64,000 nucleotides of DNA from JASEGV01 sp947085405. Lineage in GTDB: Bacteria > Bacteroidota > Ignavibacteria > UBA10030 > BY39. Location: positions 1-64,000 of the forward strand of contig CAMTWO010000002.1 in NCBI GenBank assembly GCA_947085405.1. Reading direction: 5' to 3'. How positions within the stretch are numbered: the first letter of the stretch is position 1; each line of letters starts with the position of its first letter. Shown piece by piece: positions 7,978-17,540 of the stretch. Below the pieces are notes generated by a model. It made no database searches, was not told the origin of the DNA, and saw only the letters and a program-made list of their open reading frames with translations. Made by a program: the position numbers and the translations under genes.

Positions 7978-8974
7978 AAATAAAAAAACAATTGCTGCAA
8001 TTACTGCAGTTGCACACTACGTCCCTGAAAAAATTCTTTCAAACCTCGATTTAGAAAAAATGGTTGATACTACCGACGAGTGGATTAAAACACGAACCGG
8101 AATATCGGAACGTCGGATTTTGGAGAAAGGCGCTTCATCCGATATGGCTGCTAAAGCAATCGATCAGCTTTTAAAAAACCGCGGAATCGGACCTGAAGAA
8201 ATAGAAATAATAATTACCGCAACCGTAACTCCCGATATGTTGTTCCCTCCTACTTCAACCATCATTCAACGAAAAGTAGGAGCAAAAAATGCGTGGGGTT
8301 TCGACATTGAAGCAGCATGTTCGGGCTTTCTTTACTCGCTGATAGTGGGGGCACAATTCATTGAAACCGGAAATTATAAAAAAGTTATTGTAGTAGGTTC
8401 CGACAAGATGAGTTCGATTACAGATTATACCGACAGGAACAGTTGTATATTATTTGGTGATGCTGCCGCGGCTGTTCTATTAGAACCGTCGAACAATGAA
8501 AACATAGGAATCCTTGACCACATATTTTATTCCGACGGAACGGGTGAAGAAGCTTTACACATGAAAGGGGGCGGTAGTTTAAATCCTCCTACGCATGAAA
8601 CAGTAGATAAAAAATGGCATTACATCTATCAAGATGGAAAAGCAGTTTTCAAAGTTGCTGTAATGGGTATGGCTGATGTTTCGGAAGAAATTTTGAAGCG
8701 GAATAATTTAACCGGAAACGATATAGATTATTTTGTCCCTCATCAAGCTAACTTACGTATAATTGATGCCGCCGCAAATAGAATGGGAATAGATTATTCG
8801 AAAGTTATGATTAACATAGATAAATACGGTAACACCACGGCTGCAACAATTCCGCTTTGCTTGTCCGAGTGGTGGCTTGCCGGTAAGTTAAAACGGGGTA
8901 ATACGGTCGTATTAGCAAGTTTTGGTGCCGGTTATACTTGGGGTTCAATTCTTTTAAAATGGGCGATTGATTAA
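7970..8974 (+). CDS. fabH: Beta-ketoacyl-ACP synthase III
   Basis: FabH starts fatty-acid synthesis by condensing acetyl-CoA with malonyl-ACP. The 334-residue protein has the catalytic Cys117 in EAACSGFLYSL, His in FVPHQANLRI (about 258) and Asn in the GNTTAATIPL segment, completing the Cys-His-Asn triad. It overlaps the plsX stop by 8 bp and the following fabD is immediately adjacent, so the genes form one translationally coupled unit in the standard fatty-acid cluster order. Confidence 0.96.
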   Translation: MNKNKKTIAAITAVAHYVPEKILSNLDLEKMVDTTDEWIKTRTGISERRILEKGASSDMAAKAIDQLLKNRGIGPEEIEIIITATVTPDMLFPPTSTIIQRKVGAKNAWGFDIEAACSGFLYSLIVGAQFIETGNYKKVIVVGSDKMSSITDYTDRNSCILFGDAAAAVLLEPSNNENIGILDHIFYSDGTGEEALHMKGGGSLNPPTHETVDKKWHYIYQDGKAVFKVAVMGMADVSEEILKRNNLTGNDIDYFVPHQANLRIIDAAANRMGIDYSKVMINIDKYGNTTAATIPLCLSEWWLAGKLKRGNTVVLASFGAGYTWGSILLKWAID

Positions 8975-8981
8975 AACCGAT

Positions 8982-9869
8982 ATGCCGAAAACTGCAATCA
9001 TTTTTCCCGGTCAGGGATCGCAATATGTTGGAATGGGTAAGGACTTATACGAAAACAGTTCGGTTGCCCGTGAAGTTTTTCAACAAGCCGACGACATTTT
9101 AGGATTTTCGTTAAGCAAAATATGCTTCGAAGGACCCGAAGAAGAGTTGAAACAAACTAAGAATACACAACCCGCAATTTTTCTGCATAGTTGTGTTCTT
9201 CTAAAAATGACTCAAGATTTAAAAGGTGATTACACAGCGGGACATTCTCTCGGCGAATACACGGCAAATGTTTTTGCCGGATCAATAAATTTTGAAAACG
9301 CTTTGAAACTCGTACGACTGCGTGGCGAATTAATGCAAAAAGCCGGCGAAGAACAAAAAGGAACTCTCGCAGCAGTTGTCGGACTTGAACCAAATGTTGT
9401 TGAAGATGTTTGTGCAAAAGCAAGTTCGCAGGGAATTGTTCAATGTGCAAATTATAATTCACCTGGGCAAATTGTAATCAGCGGTTCAATCGCCGGGATT
9501 CAGGCAGCGATGCTGCTCGCAAAAGAAGCCGGTGCAAAAATGGTGAAAGAGTTACCGGTGAGCGGTGCCTTTCATTCACCCTTAATGCTTTCTGCAAAAA
9601 CCGGACTCTCGTTAGCTTTAGATAATACAGCTTTTACAGATGCAAAGATTCCTGTTTATTCAAACGTAACAGGAAACCCGATTCAAAGTTCTGAAGAAAT
9701 CAGAACTGCGTTGAAAGAACAGCTAACAGCCGCCGTCCGTTGGGAGAGTTCTATCAGAAATATGATTGCCGATGGTGCCGATAATTTTATCGAAATAGGT
9801 CCCGGAAAAGTTTTGCAAGGTTTAATTAAACGTATCAACCCGAATGTTACAATTTCAGGAATTTCTTAA
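8982..9869 (+). CDS. fabD: Malonyl-CoA:ACP transacylase
   Basis: FabD loads malonyl groups from CoA onto ACP. Starting at ATG 8982 gives MPKTAIIFPGQGSQYVGMG, the exact family N-terminus. An in-frame TTG at 8967, overlapping fabH, would add five residues and seems less likely. The catalytic Ser89 lies in GHSLGEY, and VSGAFHSPLM near 195 contributes the His. It is 295 residues long, normal for FabD. The next gene begins one base after the stop. Confidence 0.95.
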   Translation: MPKTAIIFPGQGSQYVGMGKDLYENSSVAREVFQQADDILGFSLSKICFEGPEEELKQTKNTQPAIFLHSCVLLKMTQDLKGDYTAGHSLGEYTANVFAGSINFENALKLVRLRGELMQKAGEEQKGTLAAVVGLEPNVVEDVCAKASSQGIVQCANYNSPGQIVISGSIAGIQAAMLLAKEAGAKMVKELPVSGAFHSPLMLSAKTGLSLALDNTAFTDAKIPVYSNVTGNPIQSSEEIRTALKEQLTAAVRWESSIRNMIADGADNFIEIGPGKVLQGLIKRINPNVTISGIS

Positions 9870-10454
9870 ATGGAAAAAAAAGAATTAACAATTAACAAAT
9901 TAAGTATCGACCCGGAACTGTTTGAGATAGGGTTTGCTGAAAATGCCACACCGAACGATTGTTGCGGACAGTGCTGTCGAGGCGGAGTATATCTAAGTTT
10001 AGATGAAAAAGGAAAAATCCTCGAAAACCGCCAACTCATCAAGCAGTATATGGATGAAACCCAGCCCACTGATGATGATCTTTGGTTTGCAAACCAGCTA
10101 ATAGAAGATGCCGATTTTCCGAATCATGTTTGCGACTCTACAAACGTTCACAACGATAAGTGTGTGTTCCTGCAGAAAGATAATAAATGTTCGCTACAAT
10201 CACTCGCTCTCGATAAGGGATTCCATAAATGGTCGCTAAAACCATTATATTGTGTAGCTTTTCCTGTTGTAATTGCAGATAATCAAGTTACTTTCGACGA
10301 TTTTTTATCGGGTGAAGCCGAATGTTGCACGGCAAAAAAAGGTTTACCTCTCAGCGTCATCGAAGCGTGCAAAGAAGAATTCTTGCATATTTTAGGAAAA
10401 GATGGTTATATTAAGCTAACTCAATTTGAAAAAGAGTATAAAGAATCAAAATAA
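9870..10454 (+). CDS. DUF3109 family cysteine-rich protein
   Basis: This 194-residue protein has a conspicuous Cys pattern: DCCGQCCRGG near residue 30, then single or paired Cys in HVCDST, KCVFLQ, KCSLQS, LYCVAFP and AECCTAKKG. The family is DUF3109, distantly related to the YkgJ-type cysteine-cluster proteins thought to bind zinc or an iron-sulphur cluster. No biochemical role is established. It is wedged between fabD and fabG with no spacer on the left and 2 bp on the right, so it is clearly part of the fatty-acid operon. A role linked to lipid synthesis or to metal sensing is only inferred from this position. Confidence 0.8.
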   Translation: MEKKELTINKLSIDPELFEIGFAENATPNDCCGQCCRGGVYLSLDEKGKILENRQLIKQYMDETQPTDDDLWFANQLIEDADFPNHVCDSTNVHNDKCVFLQKDNKCSLQSLALDKGFHKWSLKPLYCVAFPVVIADNQVTFDDFLSGEAECCTAKKGLPLSVIEACKEEFLHILGKDGYIKLTQFEKEYKESK

Positions 10455-10456
10455 TT

Positions 10457-11203
10457 ATGAAAGTTCTACAAAATAAAATCGCACTAATTACCGGCGGTGC
10501 ACGTGGTATCGGTAAAGCCATAGCACTCGAGTTAGCTGAAGCGGGTGCGAACATTGCAATTACCGACGTAGCGCCCCAACCCGAAATGGAATCAACAGTC
10601 AACGAAATAAAATCGTTAGGTGTTGATGCGCTGGCTATCCATGCCGATGCTGTATCGTTTGCTCAAGCTCAACAAGCTGTGGATCAGATAGTTGAGCATT
10701 TTAAACGACTCGATATTTTGGTAAACAATGCGGGCATTACGCGGGATGGACTTTTAATGCGGATGAGCGAAGAAGATTGGGATTTAGTAATGAATGTAAA
10801 TTTGAAAAGTGTTTTCAATTATACAAAAGCAGCCATCCGACCGATGATGAATCAGAAATCTGGAAAAATTATTAACATATCATCTGTTGTCGGAGTAATG
10901 GGAAATGCGGGTCAATCAAATTATTCGGCATCGAAAGCCGGCATCATCGGATTCACGAAATCTATCGCAAAGGAAGTTGCTTCACGGAACATTCAGGTGA
11001 ATGCAATTGCACCGGGATATGTAGAAACAGCAATGACCGCAAAGTTGACCGACGATCAGCGTAAACTTCTGACCGATGCAATTCCGTTGAAACGGACTGC
11101 ACAGCCCAAAGATATTGCGAATGTAGTTAAGTTTTTATCATCACCCGATTCCGATTATATTACAGGTGAAGTTATTAACGTAAACGGTGGTCTTTACATG
11201 TAA
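10457..11203 (+). CDS. fabG: 3-oxoacyl-ACP reductase FabG
   Basis: FabG reduces 3-oxoacyl-ACP with NADPH in each elongation cycle. The 248-residue short-chain dehydrogenase has the cofactor motif TGGARGIG near residues 12-19, NNAG near 90, the catalytic Ser in INISSVVGVMG, the YSASK motif with Tyr and Lys near 155-159, and a C-terminal TGEVINVNGGLYM typical of FabG. It lies between the DUF3109 gene and acpP, with a 47-bp gap to acpP that may hold extra translation signals for the abundant carrier protein. Confidence 0.95.
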   Translation: MKVLQNKIALITGGARGIGKAIALELAEAGANIAITDVAPQPEMESTVNEIKSLGVDALAIHADAVSFAQAQQAVDQIVEHFKRLDILVNNAGITRDGLLMRMSEEDWDLVMNVNLKSVFNYTKAAIRPMMNQKSGKIINISSVVGVMGNAGQSNYSASKAGIIGFTKSIAKEVASRNIQVNAIAPGYVETAMTAKLTDDQRKLLTDAIPLKRTAQPKDIANVVKFLSSPDSDYITGEVINVNGGLYM

Positions 11204-11250
11204 TTTTTTTTAATTAAATCTAATCATAAACAACTAATAGGAGAAACTAA

Positions 11251-11487
11251 ATGAGTGATGTATCAACAAAAGTAAAAGAAATCGTAATGAACAAATTAGG
11301 TGTCGAAGAATCAGCAATAACACCCGAAGCCTCATTCACGAATGATTTGGGCGCCGACTCATTGGATACAGTAGAATTAGTAATGGAATTTGAAAAATCT
11401 TTCAACATTCAAATCCCCGACGAAGATGCCGAAAAAATCGGAACGGTCGGTGATGCCATTAACTACCTCACACAAAAATTAGGATAA
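11251..11487 (+). CDS. acpP: Acyl carrier protein
   Basis: This 78-residue acidic protein has the phosphopantetheine attachment Ser37 in LGADSLDTVELVMEFE. It carries the growing acyl chain for FabD, FabH, FabG and FabF. A good ribosome binding site (TAGGAGAA) precedes the ATG, fitting high expression. Its stop overlaps the fabF start by one base (TAATG type junction), suggesting coupled translation. Confidence 0.97.
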   Translation: MSDVSTKVKEIVMNKLGVEESAITPEASFTNDLGADSLDTVELVMEFEKSFNIQIPDEDAEKIGTVGDAINYLTQKLG

Positions 11488-12758
11488 TGGGAAACAATCA
11501 AAATAGACGCCGCGTTGTAGTTACCGGAATGGGTGCGGTTACCCCTATCGGATTAAATGTTAATGATTTTTGGAAAAATTTAATTTCCGGAAAAAGCGGA
11601 GCTTCGTATATAACTTCGTTTGATACTACAGCATTCGACACAAAGATAGCCGCTGAATTAAAAGGATTTGATCCGACTCTTTATATGGATAAAAAGTCAG
11701 TCAAACGGATGGACCCTTTTACTCACTATGCATTAGCAGCCGCCGAAATGGCTATAACCGACTCGGGAATGAATATCGAGAAGGAAGACCGCAACCGCAT
11801 TGGTGTTGTGTTTGGTTCGGGTATAGGTGGAATGTGGACTTATTATCACCAAACGAAAGAATTATTTGAAAGCGGACCAAGCCGGGTAAGTCCGCTGTTC
11901 GTTCCGATGATGATTGCTGATATAGCCGCCGGCTATATCGCTATGAAATTCGGTGTGAAAGGTCCCAACTATGCCACAACATCAGCCTGTGCAACTTCGT
12001 CGCATGCGATTGCCGACGCAGTTATGCTCATCGAGCGAGGTAATGCTGATGTTATGTTATCCGGTGGTTCCGAAGCACCAATCTGCCCCATTGGTGTAGC
12101 CGGTTTCAACTCGATGAGAGCAATGTCAACGCGCAACGACGAACCTGAAAGAGCAAGCCGTCCGTTCGATGCAGAACGTACCGGTTTTGTTATGGGCGAA
12201 GGTGGCGCTGTTTTAGTGCTCGAAGAACTCGAACATGCTATAAAACGCGGAGCTAAAATTTATGCTGAAATTGCAGGTTTCGGACTCACAGCCGACGCAT
12301 ACCACATTACAGCTCCGGCACCGGGCGGTGAAGGTGCTGTCCGTTCGATGAGTCTTGCTATTCAAGATGCCGGTTTAAAACCAACTGATATTGATTATAT
12401 AAATGCACACGGAACATCGACTCCGTTCAACGACAAAAACGAAACCGAAGCAATAAAAACAGTTTTTGCCGATCACGCATATAAACTTCACATAAGTTCA
12501 AACAAGTCGATGATCGGGCATTTGCTCGGTGCAGCCGGCGCCGTAGAAGCGGTTGCAACAATTAAAACAATTGTTGAAGGAATTATTCCTCCAACAATCA
12601 ACCTTGAAAATCCGGACCCTGAATGCGACCTGAATTATGTTCCGAATACAGCTATCCAAAAAACTGTAAATGCAGCTATTAGTAACACATTCGGATTTGG
12701 CGGTCATAACGCATCAATTCTTTTTATCAAGTATTCCAATAATGATGGGAATTTTTAG
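11487..12758 (+). CDS. fabF: Beta-ketoacyl-ACP synthase II
   Basis: FabF extends acyl-ACP by two carbons. The 423-residue protein has the active-site Cys168 in TTSACATSSHAI, the first catalytic His in NAHGTSTPFND and the second in HLLGAAGAVEA, and ends in a GFGGHNASILF motif typical of the family. It follows acpP directly and its 3' end overlaps the start of rnc, completing the acpP-fabF-rnc order conserved in many bacteria. Confidence 0.96.
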   Translation: MGNNQNRRRVVVTGMGAVTPIGLNVNDFWKNLISGKSGASYITSFDTTAFDTKIAAELKGFDPTLYMDKKSVKRMDPFTHYALAAAEMAITDSGMNIEKEDRNRIGVVFGSGIGGMWTYYHQTKELFESGPSRVSPLFVPMMIADIAAGYIAMKFGVKGPNYATTSACATSSHAIADAVMLIERGNADVMLSGGSEAPICPIGVAGFNSMRAMSTRNDEPERASRPFDAERTGFVMGEGGAVLVLEELEHAIKRGAKIYAEIAGFGLTADAYHITAPAPGGEGAVRSMSLAIQDAGLKPTDIDYINAHGTSTPFNDKNETEAIKTVFADHAYKLHISSNKSMIGHLLGAAGAVEAVATIKTIVEGIIPPTINLENPDPECDLNYVPNTAIQKTVNAAISNTFGFGGHNASILFIKYSNNDGNF

Positions 12759-13557
12759 TCGGAATTTTTCGAAACTCTGGCAGCAATATTTTTTTAAAAA
12801 ACGAACAACAAGAAAATTCCCATTAGTTTCGGAACTTCCCGAAAGTTATAAAAATATAGATTTAAAAAAATTCGAGCAGGTGGCTGAGTATAGTATCAAG
12901 AATCCTGCTCTTTTCTATCAAGCTTTCACACACCGTTCTTATTTACAGTATGCTGATAAACCGGGAATAATTTCCAACGAGCGATTAGAATTCCTCGGCG
13001 ATTCAATTTTAAATTTAGTAGTTGCCGATTACCTCTATGAAAATTTTCCGGATGCGGACGAAGGAGAGTTGACGAAGTTACGGTCGCGCCTCGTCAACCG
13101 CAAGGCGCTTGCCATTTTTGCCCGTGAATTAAATTTATGGAGTTATCTTCTCTTAAGTTCCAGCGCCTCTCAAGCAGTGGGACAAGGTTCTGATACCATA
13201 TTAGCCGATGGATTTGAAGCTGTAGTAGGGGCAATGTATTTGGACAGAGGTATCGAACCGATACGGAGCTTCATTATAAAAAGATTACTCTCCGCAATGA
13301 GGATAAAAGCTATCAGCATCGACGATACAAATTACAAAAGTCTTCTGTTGGAGTATGCACAAGCACGCGGACTTCCGGCTCCACGATACAGCATAGCAAA
13401 CTCGGAAGGTCCCGACCACGACCGAATCTTCACAGTCGAAGTTTATATTAATAACGAAGTATGCGGCAGAGGTACCGGCAAAAATAAGAAATCTGCTGAA
13501 CAAGAAGCCGCTGCTGAAGCTGTTGTAAAATTTAATATTTCCAATAACAATGCCTGA
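12742..13557 (+). CDS. rnc: Ribonuclease III
   Basis: RNase III cuts double-stranded RNA during rRNA and mRNA processing. It has the nuclease signature NERLEFLGDSILNLV in the first half, a second acidic site in ADGFEAVVGAMYLDRG, and a C-terminal double-stranded-RNA-binding domain beginning near DDTNYKSLLLEYAQ. The start was set at ATG 12742 (or 12745, two adjacent ATGs), overlapping the fabF stop by 17 bp. A longer frame from 12670 exists but would overlap fabF by almost 90 bp. The 3' end overlaps gcvPB by 8 bp. Confidence 0.93.
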   Translation: MMGIFSRNFSKLWQQYFFKKRTTRKFPLVSELPESYKNIDLKKFEQVAEYSIKNPALFYQAFTHRSYLQYADKPGIISNERLEFLGDSILNLVVADYLYENFPDADEGELTKLRSRLVNRKALAIFARELNLWSYLLLSSSASQAVGQGSDTILADGFEAVVGAMYLDRGIEPIRSFIIKRLLSAMRIKAISIDDTNYKSLLLEYAQARGLPAPRYSIANSEGPDHDRIFTVEVYINNEVCGRGTGKNKKSAEQEAAAEAVVKFNISNNNA

Positions 13558-14995
13558 AAAATTATTATTCGAAAAAAGTGTCGCAGGACGTAAAGGATAC
13601 ACTCTACCGAAATTAGATGTACCCGAACAACCGATTGACGAATTTATACCTTCAAAGTTTATACGCAAAAACGAAGCCGCTCTTCCGGAAATCAGCGAGA
13701 ACGAAGTAGTCCGCCATTTCGTCCGTTTATCGAATATGAACTATCATATCGACAAAGGATTTTATCCGCTCGGTTCGTGTACGATGAAGTATAATCCAAA
13801 AGTGAATGAAGTTACATCATCGATGGCTGGTTTTGCCAACCTGCATCCATTTTCCCCGGAAGAATTTTCGCAAGGTGCATTAAAGTTGATGTATGAATTA
13901 GGCGAATACTTAAAAGCTATATCAGGTATGGAGGGAGTAACGCTTCAACCGGCTGCCGGGGCACAAGGCGAGTTTACAAGTCTTCTGATGATACGTGCAT
14001 ACCACAACAACAAAGGCAAACCGCGAAACATTATTTTAGTCCCCGATTCTGCTCACGGAACAAATCCGGCAAGCGTAACTATTTCGGGCTTCAAATCGGT
14101 GAATGTAAAATCGAACATCCATGGAACGATAGATATCGAGGATTTGAAACGCAACCTCAACGACGACGTTGCAGCAATCATGATAACAAATCCAAATACA
14201 CTCGGAATTTTTGAAAGTGATATTGTAACAATCGAAAAATTAGTTCACGAAGCCGGCGCCTTGATGTATATGGATGGTGCTAATCTGAATGCCCTTTTGA
14301 GTATTGTTCGTCCTGGCGATATGGGCTTCGATGCAGTTCATATTAATCTGCATAAAACTTTTTCGACTCCGCACGGCGGCGGCGGTCCGGGTGCTGGTCC
14401 TGTTGCAGTAAGTAAACGATTGGAACAGTTTCTCCCTACACCGCTGATTACTAAAACCGGCAACCAATACCATCTGAAAAACAACGGAGAGAAATCTATC
14501 GGGCGAATCCACACTTTCTTCGGCAACTTCGGAATGTTAGTCCGCGCTTACACATATATTCGAATGATTGGGTCAGAAGGATTACGTGATATTAGTGAGA
14601 ATGCCATCATCAATGCAAATTATCTTTTGAGCAGATTGAAAGACCACTACGATGTTTCTTACAACGAAACACCGATGCACGAGTTTGTTCTATCAGGCGA
14701 GAAACAAAAAAATCGTGGTGTGCGTGTGATGGATATTGCAAAGCGGCTGCTCGATTACGGCTTCCACGCACCGACCACTTACTTCCCTCTCATCGTAAAA
14801 GAAGCTCTGATGATTGAACCGACTGAAACGGAAACAAAAGAAACTCTCGATGCGTTTGCAGATGCGCTTATTAAAATCAATGAAGAGATTACAACGAATC
14901 CGGAATTATTATTAACCGCGCCACAATCAACTCCTGTGAAACGATTAGATGATACCCGCGGCACAAAACAACTCGACGCATGCTACAAGGGATAA
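13550..14995 (+). CDS. gcvPB: Glycine dehydrogenase (decarboxylating) subunit 2
   Basis: This is the C-terminal half of the split P-protein of the glycine cleavage system, a PLP enzyme that decarboxylates glycine and passes the aminomethyl group to lipoyl-GcvH. The 481-residue protein contains the PLP-lysine segment HINLHKTFSTPHGGGG and the N-terminal GSCTMKYNPKVNE typical of subunit 2. The partner genes gcvPA, gcvH and gcvT are not in the window. It overlaps rnc by 8 bp and the next gene by 16 bp, so it appears to be carried along in the same long operon. Confidence 0.95.
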   Translation: MPEKLLFEKSVAGRKGYTLPKLDVPEQPIDEFIPSKFIRKNEAALPEISENEVVRHFVRLSNMNYHIDKGFYPLGSCTMKYNPKVNEVTSSMAGFANLHPFSPEEFSQGALKLMYELGEYLKAISGMEGVTLQPAAGAQGEFTSLLMIRAYHNNKGKPRNIILVPDSAHGTNPASVTISGFKSVNVKSNIHGTIDIEDLKRNLNDDVAAIMITNPNTLGIFESDIVTIEKLVHEAGALMYMDGANLNALLSIVRPGDMGFDAVHINLHKTFSTPHGGGGPGAGPVAVSKRLEQFLPTPLITKTGNQYHLKNNGEKSIGRIHTFFGNFGMLVRAYTYIRMIGSEGLRDISENAIINANYLLSRLKDHYDVSYNETPMHEFVLSGEKQKNRGVRVMDIAKRLLDYGFHAPTTYFPLIVKEALMIEPTETETKETLDAFADALIKINEEITTNPELLLTAPQSTPVKRLDDTRGTKQLDACYKG

Positions 14996-15405
14996 AAATA
15001 GCAGAAAACAATAGCGATATCAAATCTGTTTTAACAAGCAGCCGTATTATCGCCGTTGTCGGAAGTTCCCCCTCACCTGAAAAAGACAGCTACATGATAA
15101 CCAAATATCTGATTAACAAAGGTTACAAAGTGTATCCGGTAAATCCGAATTATCAGGAAATTCTCGGAGTCAAATGCTACTCTAACTTATCAGAAATTCC
15201 GGAGCAAATTGATATTGTGAATATTTTCCGCCGTCCTGAATTTGTCCTGCCCGTCATTGAAGAAGCAATCCAAACCGAAGCAGCAGTTGTGTGGTTTCAA
15301 TTCGGAGTCGGTTCGGCAGAGGCAATCAAATATGCACTCGAGAATGAACTCACGGTCGTAAATGATCGCTGCATAAAAATTGAACACATGCGGCTTATCG
15401 GTTAA
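14980..15405 (+). CDS. CoA-binding domain protein, YccU-like
   Basis: This 141-residue single-domain Rossmann protein belongs to the CoA_binding (YccU) family. It shows IIAVVGSSPSPEKDSYMI near residue 24 (nucleotide-binding loop), GYKVYPVNPNYQEILGVKCY near 50, and VNDRCIKIEHMRL at the C-terminus, all typical. These proteins bind CoA but their cellular role is not settled. It overlaps gcvPB by 16 bp, indicating coupling. Confidence 0.88.
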   Translation: MLQGIKIAENNSDIKSVLTSSRIIAVVGSSPSPEKDSYMITKYLINKGYKVYPVNPNYQEILGVKCYSNLSEIPEQIDIVNIFRRPEFVLPVIEEAIQTEAAVVWFQFGVGSAEAIKYALENELTVVNDRCIKIEHMRLIG

Positions 15406-15418
15406 GCTGATAGGCGTG

Positions 15419-16732
15419 ATGAAAACATTTTTCTTAATAATACTTTTCTTTGCCTCAAATAATTTTCTTCAAAGCAACAATCTCCCTCTACAACAAAATC
15501 AGGATATCCTTGTAGATAGCGTTATCATTCTTGGTAATAATAAAACCAAACCGTTTGTAATTCTTCGTGAGATGAAGCTTAAACCGGGCAGCGTATTAAC
15601 AGACGAGGCAATCGACTACGATAAGAAACGAATTTATAGCTTGCAATTATTCAATAGCGTTGAGATATTCAAGGTTGAAACTACAACACCCAAATACAAT
15701 CTTTTAGTTGTAGTTACAGAGAGGTGGTTTCTTTACCCCATTCCTATTTTTGGTATTAAAGACCGGGATTGGAAAAAAATTTATTACGGTGCCGGCATTG
15801 TAGATATTAACTTCAGAGGGCGGAACGAAAAAATTTATGCTATCGGCACTTTAGGATACGAACCGTCTTTACAATTATCCTACAGGAATCCTCAGATTGA
15901 TTACTGGGAAGATGTTTTTGTTAGCACATCCTTTGGTTATTATGAAAACGAAAATAAAAGTTTATCGGCACAAAATGATGCTGCTAATTTTTTTCAATAT
16001 CATACATCTGCTTCCCTTTCAATCGGAAAGCGTTTTCAAACTTCGCACACTGCCTGGGTACACTTCGGCTACGAAGTAGTTAAACTATCCGATTACCAAC
16101 CGGGGCGTTTACTAAATGCTTGGGGAAAAGATGCCTTCCCGATTTTTTCAACCGGCTACAATTACGATACACGCGACTTAAACGACTATACTCTCTTTGG
16201 GTCATACATCAATTTTCATATATCAAAGTTTGGATTATTTGAAAAAAATATTGACTACTGGAAGTATTCTTTCGATTACCGGCGTTTCATACCGTTGATA
16301 CCCGACGTCGTGCTTGCATTCCGTTCGTTCGGAACATTTTCGAGCGGAGGAGAGCTGCCTTCGTATAAACATGTTTATTTCGGATATAGCGAACGTATCA
16401 GAGGACACTACAAAAATATTTATGAGGGCGAAAATGTTTTTGGCAGCTCCGCTGAATTGCGGATTGTTTTATTAAAACCGAAATTTTTTAATTTAGATTT
16501 CATGCCGATGCCCGAATTCAGCGTTTGGAAGTTCGGGATTGCCGCTGCTCTCTTCGGAGATGCCGGTAATGTTTGGTACCGGAAGCAACCACTTGCAATC
16601 GGCGATTTCAAAAAAGGTTACGGAGCCGGATTGCACTTCATCCTTCCCTATCACTTTGTATTTCGTGCAGAATATGCTTTAAATGAATTAAGAAAAGGCG
16701 AATTCATTTTTGATATTTCAGCAGCATTCTGA
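15419..16732 (+). CDS. Outer-membrane beta-barrel protein with one POTRA domain
   Basis: From ATG 15419 the protein is 437 residues and starts with a signal peptide, MKTFFLIILFFASNNFLQS. Residues about 30-105 form a POTRA-like domain (VDSVIILGNNKTKPFVILRE, then RIYSLQLFNSVEIF). The rest is rich in alternating aromatic/polar strands and ends in Phe (FIFDISAAF), as expected of an Omp85/BamA-superfamily barrel. It is much shorter than BamA, with a single POTRA. A longer frame starting at TTG 15380 would overlap the CoA-binding gene and bury the signal peptide. The substrate is unknown; insertion or export of outer-membrane proteins or lipids is plausible. Confidence 0.82.
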   Translation: MKTFFLIILFFASNNFLQSNNLPLQQNQDILVDSVIILGNNKTKPFVILREMKLKPGSVLTDEAIDYDKKRIYSLQLFNSVEIFKVETTTPKYNLLVVVTERWFLYPIPIFGIKDRDWKKIYYGAGIVDINFRGRNEKIYAIGTLGYEPSLQLSYRNPQIDYWEDVFVSTSFGYYENENKSLSAQNDAANFFQYHTSASLSIGKRFQTSHTAWVHFGYEVVKLSDYQPGRLLNAWGKDAFPIFSTGYNYDTRDLNDYTLFGSYINFHISKFGLFEKNIDYWKYSFDYRRFIPLIPDVVLAFRSFGTFSSGGELPSYKHVYFGYSERIRGHYKNIYEGENVFGSSAELRIVLLKPKFFNLDFMPMPEFSVWKFGIAAALFGDAGNVWYRKQPLAIGDFKKGYGAGLHFILPYHFVFRAEYALNELRKGEFIFDISAAF

Positions 16733-16756
16733 ATAAATAAGAAACTGAAAAATACT

Positions 16757-17479
16757 ATGTCAGATTATTTTTATACTCCACCGGCTAATATTAAAAACAA
16801 TATTGTAGTTATCGAGGGAGAAGAGTTTAATCATCTTGTTCTCGTGATGCGGAAAAAAGTAGAAGAACGCATTATGATTGTGGATGGATTGGGAACAGCT
16901 TACGAAGTTCAGATAACAGCAATAGTTAAACGAAACGCTGAGGCAAAAATTTTACAGAAGTTTGAACAGCACAACGAGCCGAAAATGAAAGTTGCTTTAG
17001 CGGTTGGCATTTTAAAAAATCCAGCCAAGTTCGATTTTTTAGTCGAAAAAGCTGTCGAATTAGGCGTTCACGAAATCATTCCTCTGAAAACCGAACATAC
17101 AATTCCACAGCAAGCAAAAATTGAGAGATGGCAGAAACTTGCACTCGCAGCTATGAAACAATGCGGAAGGTCGTTCCTTCCAAAAATTCACGACCTTATG
17201 ATATTCGATGAAGCAATTCGATATTCGAAAAACTTCAACACAAAAATTATTTTGCACAAACCCGATGTGCTTGGTGAAAGTGCTAATTGGCAAATGACTT
17301 TGCCGGATATTAATAGAGACTCAGTTATAGTTATTATTGGTCCCGAAGGTGGCTTTTCAAATATGGAAATTGAAAAAGCAAACGATTCGGGAATAAAGTG
17401 TTTGGAATTAGGAAAGAGAAGATTGCGTACCGAGACTGCTGCAATCGCGGCTTGCTCGTTGTTGCTAACAGGATATTAA
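16757..17479 (+). CDS. rsmE: 16S rRNA (uracil1498-N3)-methyltransferase
   Basis: RsmE methylates U1498 in the 30S decoding region. The 240-residue protein has an N-terminal PUA-like part (EGEEFNHLVLVMRKKVEE) and a C-terminal SPOUT trefoil-knot domain with VIIGPEGGFSNMEIEKA and LGKRRLRTETAAIAACSLL, which form the AdoMet-binding knot. The length is standard. It is the last gene of the co-directional block that began at yceD, and is followed by a 637-bp stretch with mobile-element-like hairpins. Confidence 0.95.
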   Translation: MSDYFYTPPANIKNNIVVIEGEEFNHLVLVMRKKVEERIMIVDGLGTAYEVQITAIVKRNAEAKILQKFEQHNEPKMKVALAVGILKNPAKFDFLVEKAVELGVHEIIPLKTEHTIPQQAKIERWQKLALAAMKQCGRSFLPKIHDLMIFDEAIRYSKNFNTKIILHKPDVLGESANWQMTLPDINRDSVIVIIGPEGGFSNMEIEKANDSGIKCLELGKRRLRTETAAIAACSLLLTGY

Positions 17480-17540
17480 TTTATCCCAGATTTGTCATTC
17501 GAGAGGGATTGGATTACACAAGCTAATCGCTCGTGGAGAT

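Noticed and set aside
12670..12741. Longer RNase III start inside fabF
   Set aside because: It would overlap fabF by almost 90 bp and adds no family-like residues; the twin ATGs at 12742/12745 are better.
15380..15418. Upstream TTG start for the POTRA/barrel protein
   Set aside because: It would hide the signal peptide that begins at ATG 15419.
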